NCBI GenBank assembly: GCA_020746835.1
Contig: JAGPNK010000022.1
Coordinates: 248,001-312,000 of the forward strand
Source of the DNA: Stachybotrys elegans
Lineage: Eukaryota > Ascomycota > Sordariomycetes > Hypocreales > Stachybotryaceae
Direction of reading: 5' to 3'
DNA length: 64,000 nucleotides
Shown here piece after piece: positions 1 through 12,808 of this stretch. The number at the start of each line of letters is the position of its first letter. Position 1 is the stretch's first letter. The notes beneath the pieces were generated by a model. That model made no database searches. It was not told the origin of the DNA and saw nothing but the letters and a program-made list of their open reading frames with translations. The translations under genes and the position numbers were made by a program.

Positions 1-1489
1 TCATCAGGGCTTCTCCACAACAGTAAGAGTTAATAAAATCTCTGGCATGCAACTAGTATAACAAAGATAGCTATTAACTCTTTAAGAAGGAGCAAGCTAC
101 TATTAATCTTAAGCTAATATAAAATAACAAAACCAGATGGAATTCAACTTTTCTAATAATCCAGTATGCTATTCACAAACGAGAGCACATTAACCATTTC
201 ATTACATATCTTAAAATGAAGGCAGTAGAGCCCCAACAACATATACCTATCTAAGATCAGCTTTCACCACAGAACTGGCTTCTATTAGCAGAGATATAGA
301 GCCTACTTAAACCACTCTACAAGATCACCATAAAGTGCCAGGGTTAGGCCAAAGAAAGCCATTATAGCGCATTGTAGAAAGTAATAATCAGAATGGAATA
401 TTTACTTAACTTCTTCAAGAAGCAAAAGCTAATATTCTTACCACCTAGTAATACTATTAATAAGCTATAGAATGCCAGAGCCTTAGCAACCACAAGTATA
501 ACTTTCTAGTTCATATTCAGTCGTCTTATGCCTATTTTGCTAATAGTATCTTAGAATGTAGTACTCCGCAAGTTAACCAGAGTCACAGACACAAGAAACA
601 CTTACCACAGCATATTCAAGACAAATATACTAATGCATTCTTGCAAACTAAGAATTTTAATAATAACCACCAACAATACATACAAATCTCTATTAATAAC
701 TATTAGTCAAAGCTTAACAAGTATTACAGTCTACTTAGTCAATCACCACTATACCCAGCTACTATTATTCTTCACCCACACTAGAATATATCTTGGCTTA
801 AGGCAAACTGGACTAGCCATAAGTAACTAGTCTGGCTATGGGATGCCAAGAATAGTATTTGGGAATTCTTTAAATAATAGTATCCACATAAAGAGCAGTC
901 TAAGATAGCAAGAACCATAATAGAAAAAGCAATGTAGCAAGATAAGGCTAGTCAATTCAACCAGTGGATACAGAACTACAACCAGTATATAATAGAGAAA
1001 GAAAATAAGCTTAGAGTTTATATAAAGCAAGGGCCAGTCCAGCAAGAGAACTTAAACCCTATTCTATAGTAAAAGGATTACCAAGAAGAATATCCACATC
1101 TAAGTAAGTTTGCCCTTAACATCCTAGCAATTCCTACTATATCTATCAATCCTAAGCAGACATTTAGTATCATAAAGTTAACAGTAAGCTCGCAAAGGCA
1201 TAGCTTAAGCCCTAAGATAATAGAGGAAATATAGTGCCTATAGAATTGGCTAGGCCATTAAGCGATCACTGTGGGCGAGGTCGTTAGCTTTAGTGGGGAC
1301 CTGATGGGTTGGGATGGAGGGGAGGCGTGATAGTACCAATAGCTTTATCCCGACCTCAGATATCAAGTATATCAAGTATATCAATTCAATTCAAGTTAAT
1401 CAAGTTCACGGACAATTTTATTTCAAGTAATTAAGTTATACCCCCGAACTTGACTTACTTGAATTGAAGTTAATGTCGTTGAATCGCTG
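1..1489 (+). mobile_element. RIP-decayed hAT transposon relic (5' end outside window)
   Basis: The stretch is very AT-rich and has no long ORF, but conserved hAT transposase blocks read through its stops. Around 273-430 one frame gives NWLLLAEI, KPLYKITIKCQG and RMEYLLNFF, which align with the central block of the hAT copy at 17884-21056. At 1082-1262 one frame gives the C-terminal dimerisation block (FALNILAIP, KLTVSSQRHSL, NWLGH) with stops where Gln or Leu is expected. After about 1360 there are AT-rich subterminal repeats of the form TCAATTCAATTCAAGT, and the 3' end probably lies at 1489, where the sequence ends in CGCTG like the other hAT copies here. The stop pattern fits RIP. The element is dead; the 5' boundary is not in the window. 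Confidence 0.85.
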
Positions 1490-2838
1490 AATCCCACGGC
1501 CTATCGGTCAACCACCAGATGGTAAAGACAGTTCTCCTGGAGTCCAATCTCCTTGGAGGCTTGGATGCAAGCCAAAAGATGGAAATGGTCAACTCCGCTC
1601 TCGCTTTACTCGGGACTGAAGCTCGCAGGGATATACAAGGGATGGCAGCCATTGGTTGCTCTTCAGGATCCCACACGAGAGGACAGCTCTCTTAGACTTC
1701 AGTAAGTATAATGCTCTCCTAAAACCTATGTCCTATCGTAGGTAACTCTGGCTAATACATCAATCCCCAGAACCATTCATCAAGTTAGAATAACTCTTTA
1801 ATACCCATTCTTAGTCCTAGTGTTGGCGATAGTGCTAATTAGGATGCATCTTTACGCATAAAGGACACTGGATAGCACCCTCTTCTTCAACTCGGTCCTT
1901 GCATAAGCACGTCTTGCACGCGCACTTAGGAAAAAGCTTTTCATCTAGCTTTCCAGCTCTTCCAGCAATTTTGGTGTCAAGCATATGTTTGCCCATATTT
2001 GTGGTGTGGTTGCAGCCTCGCATTGTTCAAATTTGTATCGGGATATGCGAAGGTGGTGAAAGGCCTCGTAGGCGCTGGTCTTGAGATCGAGATAGCAGAT
2101 GTAATGTAATGTAGACGGAAAACTAGGGAAAACGTAACTGGGAACGGATTACCCTGCAAATATGCTGACCTTCGCGATAAATTAGGGCCCGTGCGTAACA
2201 CACACTTCTAGATCCATGTTTGTCCTGCTGGGCATAAAATGCTTTGCGTCCCGCCAAGTATATGCAATGCTACCGTCTCATATGCAGCATCCTATCAGGT
2301 CCTTGTTACAATGTGTAATTATATCTATGTACGCACCTTGCATACTCGATCTAACCATATACTAGCTAACAGTTGCAATAGAGAGAGCTGAGCTGCCAGC
2401 ATTACTATTACCTAGTTGAGTCATGGTGTCTGAAATACATTGCTACTGAAAAGCGATGTCCCCCTGTTGTCAGTCGTAAACAGTATTGGGGTGATGATAT
2501 TTGTGGTAAGTTTCAGGAAAACATCTCTTCTTGCCAATGCATGCTGATGTATATCAGGCTCATGCCAAGAACAACGAAAAGAACGTCCTCCTTGGGTGCC
2601 GAAATCCGTACCGTGGCCTTCAGAAGCACACCATAAAGCTGATCGGCGGTTTGGTACATATTGAGGGGTAACTACTTGGACTGCACATCACTTCTTCGCC
2701 GATACCTCTCAGCGACTCTTTCCTCGTCGCTTCCTACCTCTGGCGACTACACGGTCACACCTGCATAAATTCTTTCTATTCTCGTCCACAAATTTCTCTT
2801 CCGCCCAGAGACTACAGCTGCCTTGAGGACACAGAACC
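1490..2838. other. No gene recognised
   Basis: Mixed-composition sequence with only short open frames on both strands and no recognisable domain, splice-supported gene model or repeat. Confidence 0.5.
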
Positions 2839-3018
2839 ATGTCCAAAACATCCTTTGTTCATTATTTCAAATATATCAGTTCGGAAACCACTTTAATATA
2901 TTGGATATGTGATGGCTGTCGGTCTGGACCAAACTACTCGATCTACCAATGCATCTACTGCGGCTGGAACTGGTGCAGAGCATGTATCGTAGCACCCACT
3001 AAAAACTGTACATTATAA
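2839..3018 (+). CDS. small Cys-rich zinc-finger-like peptide
   Basis: An ATG at 2839 opens a 59-codon frame ending in TAA at 3018. Within about 35 residues it carries three CxxC pairs (ICDGC, CIYC, CRAC) and Trp/Tyr residues between them, which resembles half of a ZZ- or RING-like zinc-binding fold. No partner domain is visible, so this is either a very small protein or the first exon of a longer gene whose remainder I cannot see. A weakly similar stretch occurs at about 4530-4570 (shared pattern GGACCAAAC...GCAC.CACT.AAAA), which suggests a local duplication. The function is unknown. Confidence 0.3.
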   Translation: MSKTSFVHYFKYISSETTLIYWICDGCRSGPNYSIYQCIYCGWNWCRACIVAPTKNCTL

Positions 3019-3238
3019 TTCCTGAACTGGAAAGATGAATCTGAATCGTTGTAAGAGGGGGATGTTCTGCCGCTATCTTCTTGTAACACCATGCCCCTGG
3101 GCCTGCTTTGTATACCGTCGCCTTTGACTCTGCGATTGTCACGTGCCGACCATGTCCAGGTGAGCTGACTGCAATCTATAAAGTGAGTTCCCTCCACACC
3201 ACAGTCACAACAGGCATCTAATCCTACCCGCTTACATT

Positions 3239-3802
3239 ATGCTTACGGCAAGACCCGAGGCCCAACATGGCAAGACAGTGGCTTGTGCAGATTACCGCTC
3301 TCCCCCTCCCTCTTCGTGTCAAGACTTCATGGTTGGAACAGTTGATTGTGAGTTTTTAACAATAGGCGCCGCGACTCTGCTGACCTGTCAGGAAAAAAAC
3401 GACAGATGGGTCTATCGGATTATAGCGATTATTATTGCGAATCATATCACACCGTCGGACGCTGAGAATTTCCGCAATAAGCAAGCCGATAACATAGTTC
3501 AAGCCTTGAAGGAAATCATACAGAGCGATATACACCCGTACAAAACTGTCCTTATCTTGCTTCAACTAGCGAGGGGCTTGAGAGGGATAAAGTACGAAGG
3601 CGGCTATCATCAGTTTGGAAAGGATACCTTTGGTCTCTTAAATTTGGAGTATGGACCGCAAAATTCACCTGAAGTTGTGGCAAGCATTCGGGATATTTTA
3701 TTTTCCAACGATCGTGGCTTTGATAAAATAGATGAAATTGCGGGATATGTGACGGAGGAGGTTGGCAAAGGCCCTGCCGTGCGTCGTCATGCTATTATCT
3801 AG
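3239..3802 (+). CDS. hypothetical protein, 187 aa
   Basis: An uninterrupted 188-codon frame starts with ATG and ends in TAG at GC content normal for a gene. The product is mainly helical, with a central stretch rich in Ile, Leu and Ala (ADNIVQALKEI, VLILLQLARGL) and a charged C-terminus. I recognise no family. There is no signal peptide and no clear membrane segment. It could be a genuine lineage-specific protein or a remnant exon of a larger gene, because the sequence up to 4390 also contains coding-like pieces in other frames. Confidence 0.4.
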   Translation: MLTARPEAQHGKTVACADYRSPPPSSCQDFMVGTVDCEFLTIGAATLLTCQEKNDRWVYRIIAIIIANHITPSDAENFRNKQADNIVQALKEIIQSDIHPYKTVLILLQLARGLRGIKYEGGYHQFGKDTFGLLNLEYGPQNSPEVVASIRDILFSNDRGFDKIDEIAGYVTEEVGKGPAVRRHAII

Positions 3803-4909
3803 CGGCAGGTACCAGCTATAGGAAGCCACTTCACTGGTCTATGCAGAAACATCTTCTTTTCATCCACTTCTCACGATTATCATGATGAACAGATGGGTGA
3901 CAGATGGTTGTCTCGCAGCAAGACCCAATCGCGGAACCGCTTTGAATCGGCCAAGCAGTCACCAGTATCTCCAACAGCCTCTACACACAGACCGGACATA
4001 GCGACATTTTGAGAAGGGGAGACTCCCAAGGGCCTGGTTGCCCTCATGGAAAGTACAAGAGCATTCGATGGACTTAGCGAGACTCGACCGATTATCACAA
4101 ACGTTTTTGGAACGGCCCACACGTAGGTCCCTACAACTAAAGTTGCCCGCCATCGGCTGCTTTTGCTAATATACGTCTGCAGGCAATGGTGCAATATGTT
4201 GATACTAATAGCGGCATGGCGAGATCCCATTCTTCAAGGTTTTGTGGAGGAGCGTCTTTTGCGCTCGCTGTTGACAAAGACAATCGGCTTCCTGCGGAAA
4301 TCCGCAACAGCTACGAGCTCACTTAGGGCTGAGTTGTACATCCTCGAGGGTCTGAGTAGAGGTACATTCGGGCATGCTGAGGCCAACTAGCATGCGGCCA
4401 CCACTGTTCCCGCCATAAGGAAAGCTCCGTAGGATTCTAGTTCTGGGGTTCTTCAAGAAGGTCTAGCCGTTTACAATGGCAAGACTTTATAGACTCACTT
4501 CAATATTTGATTGCCGGTGGAACTAGTTCGGACCAAACATCGCAGCACTCACTGAAAAAGGTACATAATACCGCAATCCAGGCTCCGAGCCACCAGTTCA
4601 ACCTCCAGGTGGATCGAGCATTCCACAGATATTTTCAGGGCATACTTTCAAGCTGCATGTAGTAATCTAGCACCGCAGTGGATGGTCTTGCGCTGAATAA
4701 CACAATAAGTCTCCACGCCATCGCAAGGGAGGGGATGTGGGGTATATAGTATCCCGCTTCTCCCCCTAAGCTTCTACCCTTGGGTTCTTTTCTGCTCTGC
4801 GAACTGGCCTTGGGTAATCTCCAGCTACTGACGAGACCCAAGCTTCCTGGTTATTTGTTTTCTTAGGGCCTACATCGGCCCAAAACACTTCAAGCTGTTC
4901 TTATCGAAT
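3803..4909. other. Intergenic; possible degraded exon at 4163-4390
   Basis: No complete gene is supported. A 75-codon plus-strand frame at 4163-4390 (hydrophobic start, then a Leu/Arg-rich helix with LLRSLLTKTIGFL) follows a CTGCAG that could be a splice acceptor. It looks like the 3' exon of a lost gene, perhaps the C-terminal helix of a fungal transcription factor, but I cannot show this. The stretch at 4500-4600 weakly resembles 2925-3015. Confidence 0.3.
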
Positions 4910-5956
4910 ATGAAAGCTCAAGCTGCTTGGACGCGTCCTCGTACAGGCCAGATTCTAGACCTTGGTGGGATCCAGATTGGCACTTCGATAGGCTATAGCC
5001 TATACATTGCCATATCAAGCGGAAAGCCCTTGCCAAAGTGGATCGCGCATCTATACGAAGCCTCTCTCTCAAAGTGGAAAGAGGCAAGTGAGCAGAAGGA
5101 GTACTACCAAACCTTTGACGAAATTGGGATCCTCCAAAAAAAAGGCATCATACATAGCATCAAAGGTCTCATCTGGTGCAGTTATAGTGGATTTTGGAGC
5201 AGGGTATAGAGAACAGTAATACTGTTTCCCCTTACATGGCTGACCTTTAGTAGGCATCCCAAGAAAGTCAAGGAGATACTGCTTGCCATTGACCAGAGAG
5301 GGATTACATGCACATACATCCTCCTCGATCTTTCACAAGCGTCAGTTGAGACCGGACTTGACTATCTCCGCAATCTCAAGTTGACACATGTCACCATTGC
5401 CGGAGCTCGGGGCACATTCGAGCAAGGAGTCAACTATCTAAAGGACGTACCTTGTCAACGTATTGCATTATGGTTTGGATCAACCTTCTTCAATAATTCA
5501 CAACCAGCTTTCACGGCCGAAGCTCAATTCTTGAGCAGTTTCATGAGGGCATCCTATCATGACTTTATGACCATAGGCCAAGACTGCCATAAAATGGAAC
5601 ATAAGGACAAGGTCGAAGCCGCCTATCACACGGAACTCTTTCAACAATTCATCAAGTGCGCTGTGGCGAATATTTGCGCTACAATAGGGCTTGATGGCGA
5701 TCCATATGATTGGTGGGATGTGCGCTGTGTCCTGGAAGAATCCACTGAAAAGGTCTTGAGTCATTATTATGAACTCGAAGCAAGGAAGTATATCAACCAG
5801 AACAACTTTCTTATTGAGGCTGGGCAGGTATTCGAGTTCTTTCGCTCACATAAGTCTCTGCCACAAGACATGAGGCAGATTCTTCGCAAACTTAAACTTG
5901 TCAGCGAGGAATGGAAAGCTGAAGGCTCGGAGAGCTGTGAGTATGCCTCTACCTAA
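4910..5956 (+). pseudogene. EgtD/EasF-like SAM methyltransferase (Methyltransf_33 family), frameshifted
   Basis: Two exons encode a protein of about 331 residues, the usual size of the histidine- or dimethylallyltryptophan-N-methyltransferase-like family. The N-terminus has QILDLGG and the EYYQTFDEI.ILQ block. The SAM-binding glycine motif VDFGAG ends exon 1, and exon 2 continues with HPKKVKEIL, YILLDLSQASVE, GTFEQGVNYL, RIALWFGST and VEAAYH. The intron 5204-5253 has a GTATAG donor, a GCTGAC branch site and a TAG acceptor. The reading frame breaks in a run of eight A at 5136-5143; seven A would restore the frame seen downstream. Either this allele is inactivated by a one-base homopolymer indel, or the assembly has an error there. 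The family methylates amino-acid substrates; the substrate here is unknown and there are no pathway neighbours. Confidence 0.8.
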
Positions 5957-6696
5957 GGCTTGGAGAGTTGATTAAACTTTGAATAGTCATCTATTTGGTC
6001 ACAAAACGAAAGGGCAGCTTGCACAAACTTTCCCAGGCTGCTAGAGATGCTTGGAGAGCACCTCAACAGCTGCTGCAACGATTCACGCTGTGCAAGGCTG
6101 TAAAGGGCATACAAGGAAAGTAAGGGAAACCGAACACCCTTCAATCAACTGTCGCATGCTTCTCTCGAGACTCACATCAATTGCCCTCACTTCTTCTCAC
6201 GTATATCAATCAATACCTCATGAATAATATCACCTGGGTGCCAGACATCTGAAATCATGATAGCAGCGTGATTCTTGATGTCCCAACCGAAGATAAAGAG
6301 AAGTTATTTTTGACATTCTGCAATAAGAACATGCATATCCCTGAGATGAGCAGGGATCCATGCCACAGGGCTTAGCTGGAAGAGGTTGACGACATATTCT
6401 GTCTTGAGGCCTAGATGAAGCGTACTGCAAGATCCTTGTCCTTCTGAGCTGACAGAAGTAGCGGGCTGTCCGGCTTCAAGCATGACGATGGGTGGTATCG
6501 GTAGTGTGTACAAGAGGGGCAGGTTATGCTCTGCCCCTCATTTGGCATAAGGAGTTAAGTGCATGTTGCAAGGTGCCGGACCGAGTATATAACAGCAGCC
6601 CCCAACCTCTTTAACCCTTGCTAGCCCCGTCGAGACTCTGTCTCGTATTTATTCTAAAATAATACTCTTCTCATCCCACCTTCGACGACCTCGAAA
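5957..6696. other. No gene recognised; putative promoter of the 6697 gene
   Basis: No coding potential is recognised on either strand. The last 150 bases carry a TATATAA at about 6586 and pyrimidine-rich stretches just before the ATG at 6697, which fits a fungal promoter and 5' UTR. Nothing else is identifiable. Confidence 0.4.
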
Positions 6697-7447
6697 ATGG
6701 ATAACATTACCTTGACTACCCAGGTTCTAGCTCTACATTCTTACAACAAGACCACCTTGAATTATTCCAAGGTGCTGAATTATGCTGAGAGATCAGAGGC
6801 AAAAGTCCGAGAGTATCTTCAACGCATAATTGAGTCCATGGAGAGTAAGCACGAACAACTACCTAAACGACCCACCTCCGACCTCTCTGGTCGGGTCGAG
6901 GATCTCAGAAAGGCCTACGATGCCAAAAGAGAAGATATGGGTTTCTGCTCTTTTCCCAGTTACGAGGACTGCCAGGAAGATAGACGACAAATCATTATTG
7001 ATGCGATACACGACCTTCCAGAGAGTTTCAGGCCAGAAACTATTGAATTCGATGAGCTCGACCAAGATCAATTCCAGTTCGCCAGCGTCTTTGTCTTTGG
7101 CAAAGTCTGCGGAGCTCTTGGTCTTTGGCCTCCTACCATACAAGAATTTCATGATTTGGCTCCCGCGTTTGACAAGCTGGTAGATGTAGCCATTGATGCA
7201 ATGGAAGGCATCATGGGAGATACAGCGCTAATGACACAAGAAAACCAAGAGGTGAGTAGCTCCCGGTCTTTGACTTTCAGACAGTCGAAAGCTTATAATG
7301 ACTCTTTAGTCATATGGGCCTGCTAAGGTCCCTGGCGACGACGACCGGCTTTTGGAGGATTTGACTGAGACAATGGGAACAGTCACTGTGATGATTCGCC
7401 AAACAAATCTGAACCATCAGCCACACCACGTTGGTCCGACCCCTTAG
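6697..7447 (+). CDS. hypothetical protein, 2 exons, about 230 aa
   Basis: The ATG at 6697 follows a pyrimidine-rich leader. Exon 1 (6697-7251) ends in a GTGAGT donor. An intron at 7252-7309 (58 bp, ATGAC-type branch, TTTAG acceptor) leads to exon 2 (7310-7447), which keeps the frame and ends in TAG. Without splicing the frame stops at 7326. The protein is acidic and helical, with a charged N-terminal half (RVEDLRKAYDAKRED) and a hydrophobic patch (FASVFVFGKVCGALGLW). I recognise no family, signal peptide or catalytic motif. Normal GC and a clean intron suggest a real gene, probably of a lineage-restricted family. Confidence 0.5.
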
Positions 7448-7659
7448 ACTATATCATGGCCTAGCTTCAGCCATGGCAGCCATGGCAACCAAAGCATCTA
7501 GCACAATCAGTTACTAGAGATATAATATATTGCCCCTTGCTCGTCTTAAACGCTATCTACGGTTTGAAAAGACCCTCTATCTCCTCTAGTGTTAATTTGA
7601 ACTCTACTGCAAGCTGTGGTAGGAGTCGCGCTGCTTGCGCCGGTAGTATAGCCTGCGCC

Positions 7660-8780
7660 TATACCAAATCCAGCTTTAGACCGTAGAACATATCTAGATC
7701 CTTGATTATGACAGAGAATAATAGGGAGACATCTATTCTCTAGAAAGGCTCTATCTCTATCGCTGCTGCGTCTGGCTAGTAGCCTGCCCCTAAGCTTATC
7801 AAGACCATGGCCTTTGTTTGTAGCGGCTTGGAGTAGCTGAGGTTCGAACTTAGGTTGCCTAAATAAGATATTGTAGCCAGGATGGCTGAGTAAAGAATGT
7901 CTGAATACGCAGTCTTTACAAAGAGGCGTCTTAGGTCCAATAAAGAGCTCTGTCTCAAAAGGTTTAAGGGTGCTGCACTTGGTGCAGACTATATTTTGTA
8001 GGCTGCTGTAAAGCTAAATAGTAGCCAGCCAGGGGCCCTTGGTATTAAGAGGGACATTAGTAGACAAGGGCTTTATTTTAGTATTAATGCAATTAATGTT
8101 TTGAAAGTAAAGGCATATTAGGCAACCTTCTTGGGCAAGGAAGGCAAGAAAGTAGTGGAAAGGGATAGGCTTTGCATTCTTGGTTATCTTGGCTATTTCC
8201 CTAACCATAGTGTGGAAGGACTCTGTCGTTTTATTATAGTTATAGAGAGAAGCGTTGAAAAGTTGCTCTCCGGATGCTTTAAGCTTGTGTTAGGTTCTAG
8301 CCGTAGTGAAAAGACTGGTAGAGAACCAGAAGTCAGGGATGCCAGTAGAAACAGAGATACCAGCGCCTGCAATTACAACAATCTTCTTCTTCTTACACAG
8401 AGCAGTAACTAGTCGTTCTATCTGACAAGTGTCCTGATTATTAAAGTTATTGTTAGCTTTGGTAAGATCTAGGCACTCAGTAGTATGCTCCTTTGGAGGC
8501 TGTGCTTTTCTGCGTCTCTTGGCAGGTGGTAGGCTGTATCTATCTATCAACTGATCATGAGACAATTGCGCTAAAAGGTGCGATGTCTTGAGCCACGCTT
8601 CTGTGTTATTTCTGGTGTCTTCAGTCTTGTCTAATGAAAAACCATAATCTCTCATAGAATCATCTCTAGATGGACTAGTAGCACCTGCCAGATCTTGAAT
8701 AATATTGCTTGGTTTGTTATATAGATGTAATATCTCTTCAAGGCTTACTTCTGGTAGAAGGTCTATATGGCTCAGAGACT
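7660..8780 (-). pseudogene. Hst3/Hst4-type sirtuin (Sir2 domain) relic, RIP-decayed
   Basis: Reading the minus strand from about 8780 gives a basic linker (PPAKRRRKAQPP) and then the NAD-binding start of a Sir2 domain: KIVVIAGAGISVSTGIPDF at about 8300-8370. The frame goes on through a Hst3-like middle (MVREIAKITKNAKP, NINCINTKIKPL, NVPLNTKGPW) to a CxxC...CxxC zinc site (CTKCSTLKPF, PLCKDC) at about 7900-7990. Sirtuins of this group deacetylate histone H3 in the nucleus. Expected motif residues are changed (DFRS to DFWF, QNIDC to QNINC), and in-frame TAG/TAA stops occur where Gln codons are expected, for example before 8290. This is typical of RIP, and the copy is surely non-functional. The C-terminal Rossmann part beyond 7660 is not cleanly readable. 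Confidence 0.8.
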
Positions 8781-10570
8781 GCTCTTGTTTCTATCCTGTT
8801 GTCAAGTGATTGCCATTATTGTCATTACTTGCAAATGCCTTAAGGTCAGTACTAGATAAGGTATTGCTCTAATTGGACTAATCTATATAGCAAAAGGACT
8901 CACTATAGCTTTATGGATCGCATACTAGCTCTAGAGGACTGGTAGTTGTTAACTATTAACTCAATAACAGGATGTTATGTTAATGCCTTCATTTTGAGCT
9001 TGAGTTTTGTTCTTAATTTAAATAGAAATCATGCTTTCTAAAGACTCTACAATTGGCTCACTGCTCTAAATTAAGTTCATATAGGCAGCCAATAGCTCTA
9101 AGATAGGAATCTTTACACAGTCCAAGCCATTACGTTATAGGTTCCATATATTGTTCTAAACTGTTAGTTCAAGGTTATACTTCTCAAAGTTTGGAATGCC
9201 AATATTGCTATAGGCTTCAAATAGCCTAGAAACCATTTAGTTAGTAAAAAAATACATTTGCATTAAGAACGGTGCCTCATAAGATATTCTTAACGCAGGC
9301 AATGAAGATATAAGGACACATTATCTTTAACCCTGCCTATATATCAATCCACTCAATTTCCAAGAGAGCTTCTTAAGTTAGCTTCTAAGCATTAGCAATA
9401 TCTTCTTTACTAACTTGACTGAGAGCTAAGCCTAGAAACCTAGTCTCTAGATCTTATTAGCAATGTTTATACTTATTTTATTATTGTTATACCTTCAAGC
9501 GCTGCATATATAAGAAGAGCAAATGGCCCCCACATTAGTTTAAGAAAGTTCACAAGCTCACTTATAAAAGCGTATATCACCTCCTCCTTTCTCTTTTTAA
9601 ATTCTTTGTCATATACACCTATTTTAGAGAAGCTAGTATTCAAATTGCAACGTCTATACCTAATGTAGTGATTATGGAAAGCAGCTGATCACTTCCCTGC
9701 CTTCATTGTCTACTTGTATAATTAGAGAATATATTCTAATATTATACTCTGGGATTAGGTAATATTGGCAGTATAGTTCTTGTGATAGTTGTAAAGTTAT
9801 ACTCTAATGCTAAGACTTATAGTCTCCTCTATAGTCTCCTTAGACATGACAAGGCCGCTCTTCCTTTTCTTAAGCCTCTAAAGTCCAGCTTTTACCTTTC
9901 TCACATAGGATAATATAATATTAGCTATGGTACTATATATAGCATTATTTGCCTTGTGGCCCCTAGGACTGTCAGTGGTATTATCCGTGATATTGTCTGC
10001 CATAGCATTGTCTACAGCATTGTCTATGGTATCATTTGCCTTATCTTCTGCGATTTAATCTGTCAGGCTGGTGTCTAGCAGTCTGTGTAATTGCTATAAC
10101 CCCTTGCCCTGTGAATGCATGTATGGGATTTCTCCTGGTTTGGGTGCTTTTCTACCTATATATCTGCAAGATAATTAATTTTCTCCATATGGAAAGGTTT
10201 CAAATGTATATTGTACAAGCCATATAACCAATAACCAGCCTGAAATATCTCATTGTAGATTTCTTAAATATATTTAATTGCATTTACCTTGACTATATTG
10301 TTGTTAAGGTCATTAATGCAGCAAGGCCATGATTCAATGTGATAAAGATAGTATTTGCAAGGTATACCAGGAATGTTGCAAAGTATATGCCGAATTTCAA
10401 TTGACTTAGTATGACCATTGATAGAAATACTAAAAGCAGTAAGCAAGGATTTATCTTGGAATAACCAAGGGCCCAAAAGTAGGTCGGTCAACCCAGAACT
10501 ATCCAACCCCACCCTCTCTAAAGAATAAAAAGTAGGAAAAGCCTCCCCCTGTATGTATATATATATAGTA
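8781..10570 (-). pseudogene. AT-rich decayed coding region upstream of the sirtuin relic
   Basis: Minus-strand frames remain protein-like through stops that could derive from Gln/Arg codons. At 10264-10512 an 82-residue stretch is open (GLTDLLLGPWLF, HILCNIPGIPCKYYLY, ESWPCCINDL). Around 9500-9620 another frame gives EFKKRKEEVIYAFISEL followed by a hydrophobic helix. From about 9453 a frame (DLETRFLGLALSQVSKED) runs with only stop-type lesions into the sirtuin frame at 8655. I therefore infer one long RIP-mutated gene or element carrying a Sir2 domain at its C-terminus. I do not recognise the upstream family. Frame switches near 9500 could be introns or indels. Confidence 0.45.
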
Positions 10571-12808
10571 AAAGTAAGCCATGTTCAAGCTACTATCTGA
10601 CTTGCTAAATACCTATATTAGTCTGCCAGCTAAAATCTGCTTGTGGATGCTTTGTTATTACTTTATATTGTTTGCCTCTGCATAAGTATAATATATAAGT
10701 CTAATTTATACTAATAAGATAGGAACAAGTATAAGTATTGCTAGTATAGACCTAGCTCTGGCTATAGAAATATATTTCTTTTCTACATCTGGTATAGAAT
10801 GTCCATCTTGGGGGGAGGGGGGGCATATTAACTCAGAAAGTATTATTTACAGTAGGAAGAGCGGTACATGTTCTTCGTGTATCACAATGGACTCATGAAT
10901 ATACTAGATACTATGCAGCGCACTCTCTTTTACAATAGGTTTTTAGGGTTTCCCAATCGGTCCGTGAATCTCTTGAATCCGGTACACTCTTTAAGATTAA
11001 TAATTACTAGAAACTAATCTTTCAATCTTGCTTATTTCTGATAGTAATGTACTGCATATCAAGATATATCAAAATTACTATTGGCTGTTATATAGTGTAT
11101 CTAAGCTATCTTCTATAAATGTCCTTACGCTAGGTACCTATATTCTATGCTTATCTAAATGAGAGAGAGACTTATAAGACCTTTAAGTTGACTTTATGAC
11201 CATGGGAGTTATAATAATGCATGCTATATAGAGTCAGTCTGACATTCTTCTAGCTTGTAAAATACCCACTTACTTTAAGAAGTTGATTTATATTGGTAGA
11301 GTGAGTTATTGCTAAAAGAAAATCAACCGCAAGACAATTAGAAGGCCATCTACTCAGATTATCTATGCTAATAACTCCATTTTCTTTTGAATATCTCTAT
11401 ATAAGTTCTATTATAATTGAACTTAGGGCTTTAATGTCTCTATTCTAGCTGGATTGAAACTGTGAATATTTATGTCCCTCTCAATCTCCTTATTAGATAT
11501 TAAGAGTAGCAATGTGAGATAAGATGATATATAGAGTTTTATAGTTCCCATTTGATTAATCAGGACATTAGAACTATTGAGTTAGCCATATTTAAGTCTA
11601 TTTTTTTCTAAATATTGCAGACTATTGAGGATATATATTGGGTTAGCGGGACAACAATTATAGAAGGGAATTGCAACTTACTTATCCTAAAATTGAGGCT
11701 AAATGGAGTTTATTGAGAAGTGAATAAGCTGTAAGCTTAGATAGAGATAATGGCATAAACTCAAAGGCAATAAAAGAACTGCCTTCAGAGGATAGTATCT
11801 CTCAAGAAGTGAGAAAGTAGGGATGCTAAATCCATTAGATAGATAAGATTTAGCTATTAATATTAGGCTCAATAAGGCATTTAATTATCACAAGAGATAA
11901 CTTATCCCTTAACAATCTAGTAGTCTTCTTAGCTACAGTGATATAGTCCATCTAACCAAACTTCAGCAGGAATAGTCTATCAAAGCTTTCCCAGCCAGAT
12001 ACAGAACTTTCCAATATCGCTTTAACAGCCTGGGGGTTAACTGTAAATTCTCTAGCAGGGTATTATAGTGGAACTCTTTGGAAATAGGGTTTATCACCCT
12101 CAGGATTCCATTGCACCAGTATATCAAGGGCCAAGTCATGAGTGTTAACTTCATGCCTGTGATTCCTGCGGTATGGTCTGGATTCAGGTGCATCCAGCCC
12201 AGCGATAGGACGTTTCCGCCCCCGCTGAGTAGGACAGTTCAATACCATCGGAGAAACGTCACCAGTGAATAGATGTCGTAGGCAAGCGGAACTATCCCCT
12301 CGGAGGCCGTCGCACAGGGTTCCAGTTGCTCGTTTGTGCTAGACGGCTTCATAGTCAGATTACGGGGCCAGCTACAAAATCAGTCGAGACGACCCACTTC
12401 ACGCTACCCGCTTTCAAGCAACAAAGAACATCTGACCCCGACCACAAAGATTCTGCGGCAAACTCATGCAGCTCGATATGAAACGCCATACGAGAGATTG
12501 ATATCTAAGCACAGTTGTATGAGAATCATATGATTAACATGAACTCTGGAAAAACTGATGCTTTCTCATGGACAGGAACTGGTTCTTGGCGTTTATATCG
12601 TGACCGAGGAGCTCTCTCAGAAGCAAGCTTTTCCCAACTAGTCTCCATCTGCTGTTTCTGTTCTGATAAATTCCATCATTGTTAGAACCATCATTACAAG
12701 TGCCATCAACTCCTGATCCAATAAATCCACCCCTAGTGTCATCCCTTAGCCACATATTGGAAACTCGGTACGCGTTCAAGGCAAGAAAGAAGACATCTAC
12801 ATCACAAG
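10571..12808. other. AT-rich, gene-free stretch
   Basis: About 2.2 kb of mostly AT-rich DNA with very few CpG dinucleotides and no frame I can relate to a family. A poly-G run lies near 10810-10828. From about 12100 composition returns to normal towards the BTB gene, but only short uninformative frames are present. It is probably old RIP-mutated repeat sequence. Confidence 0.5.
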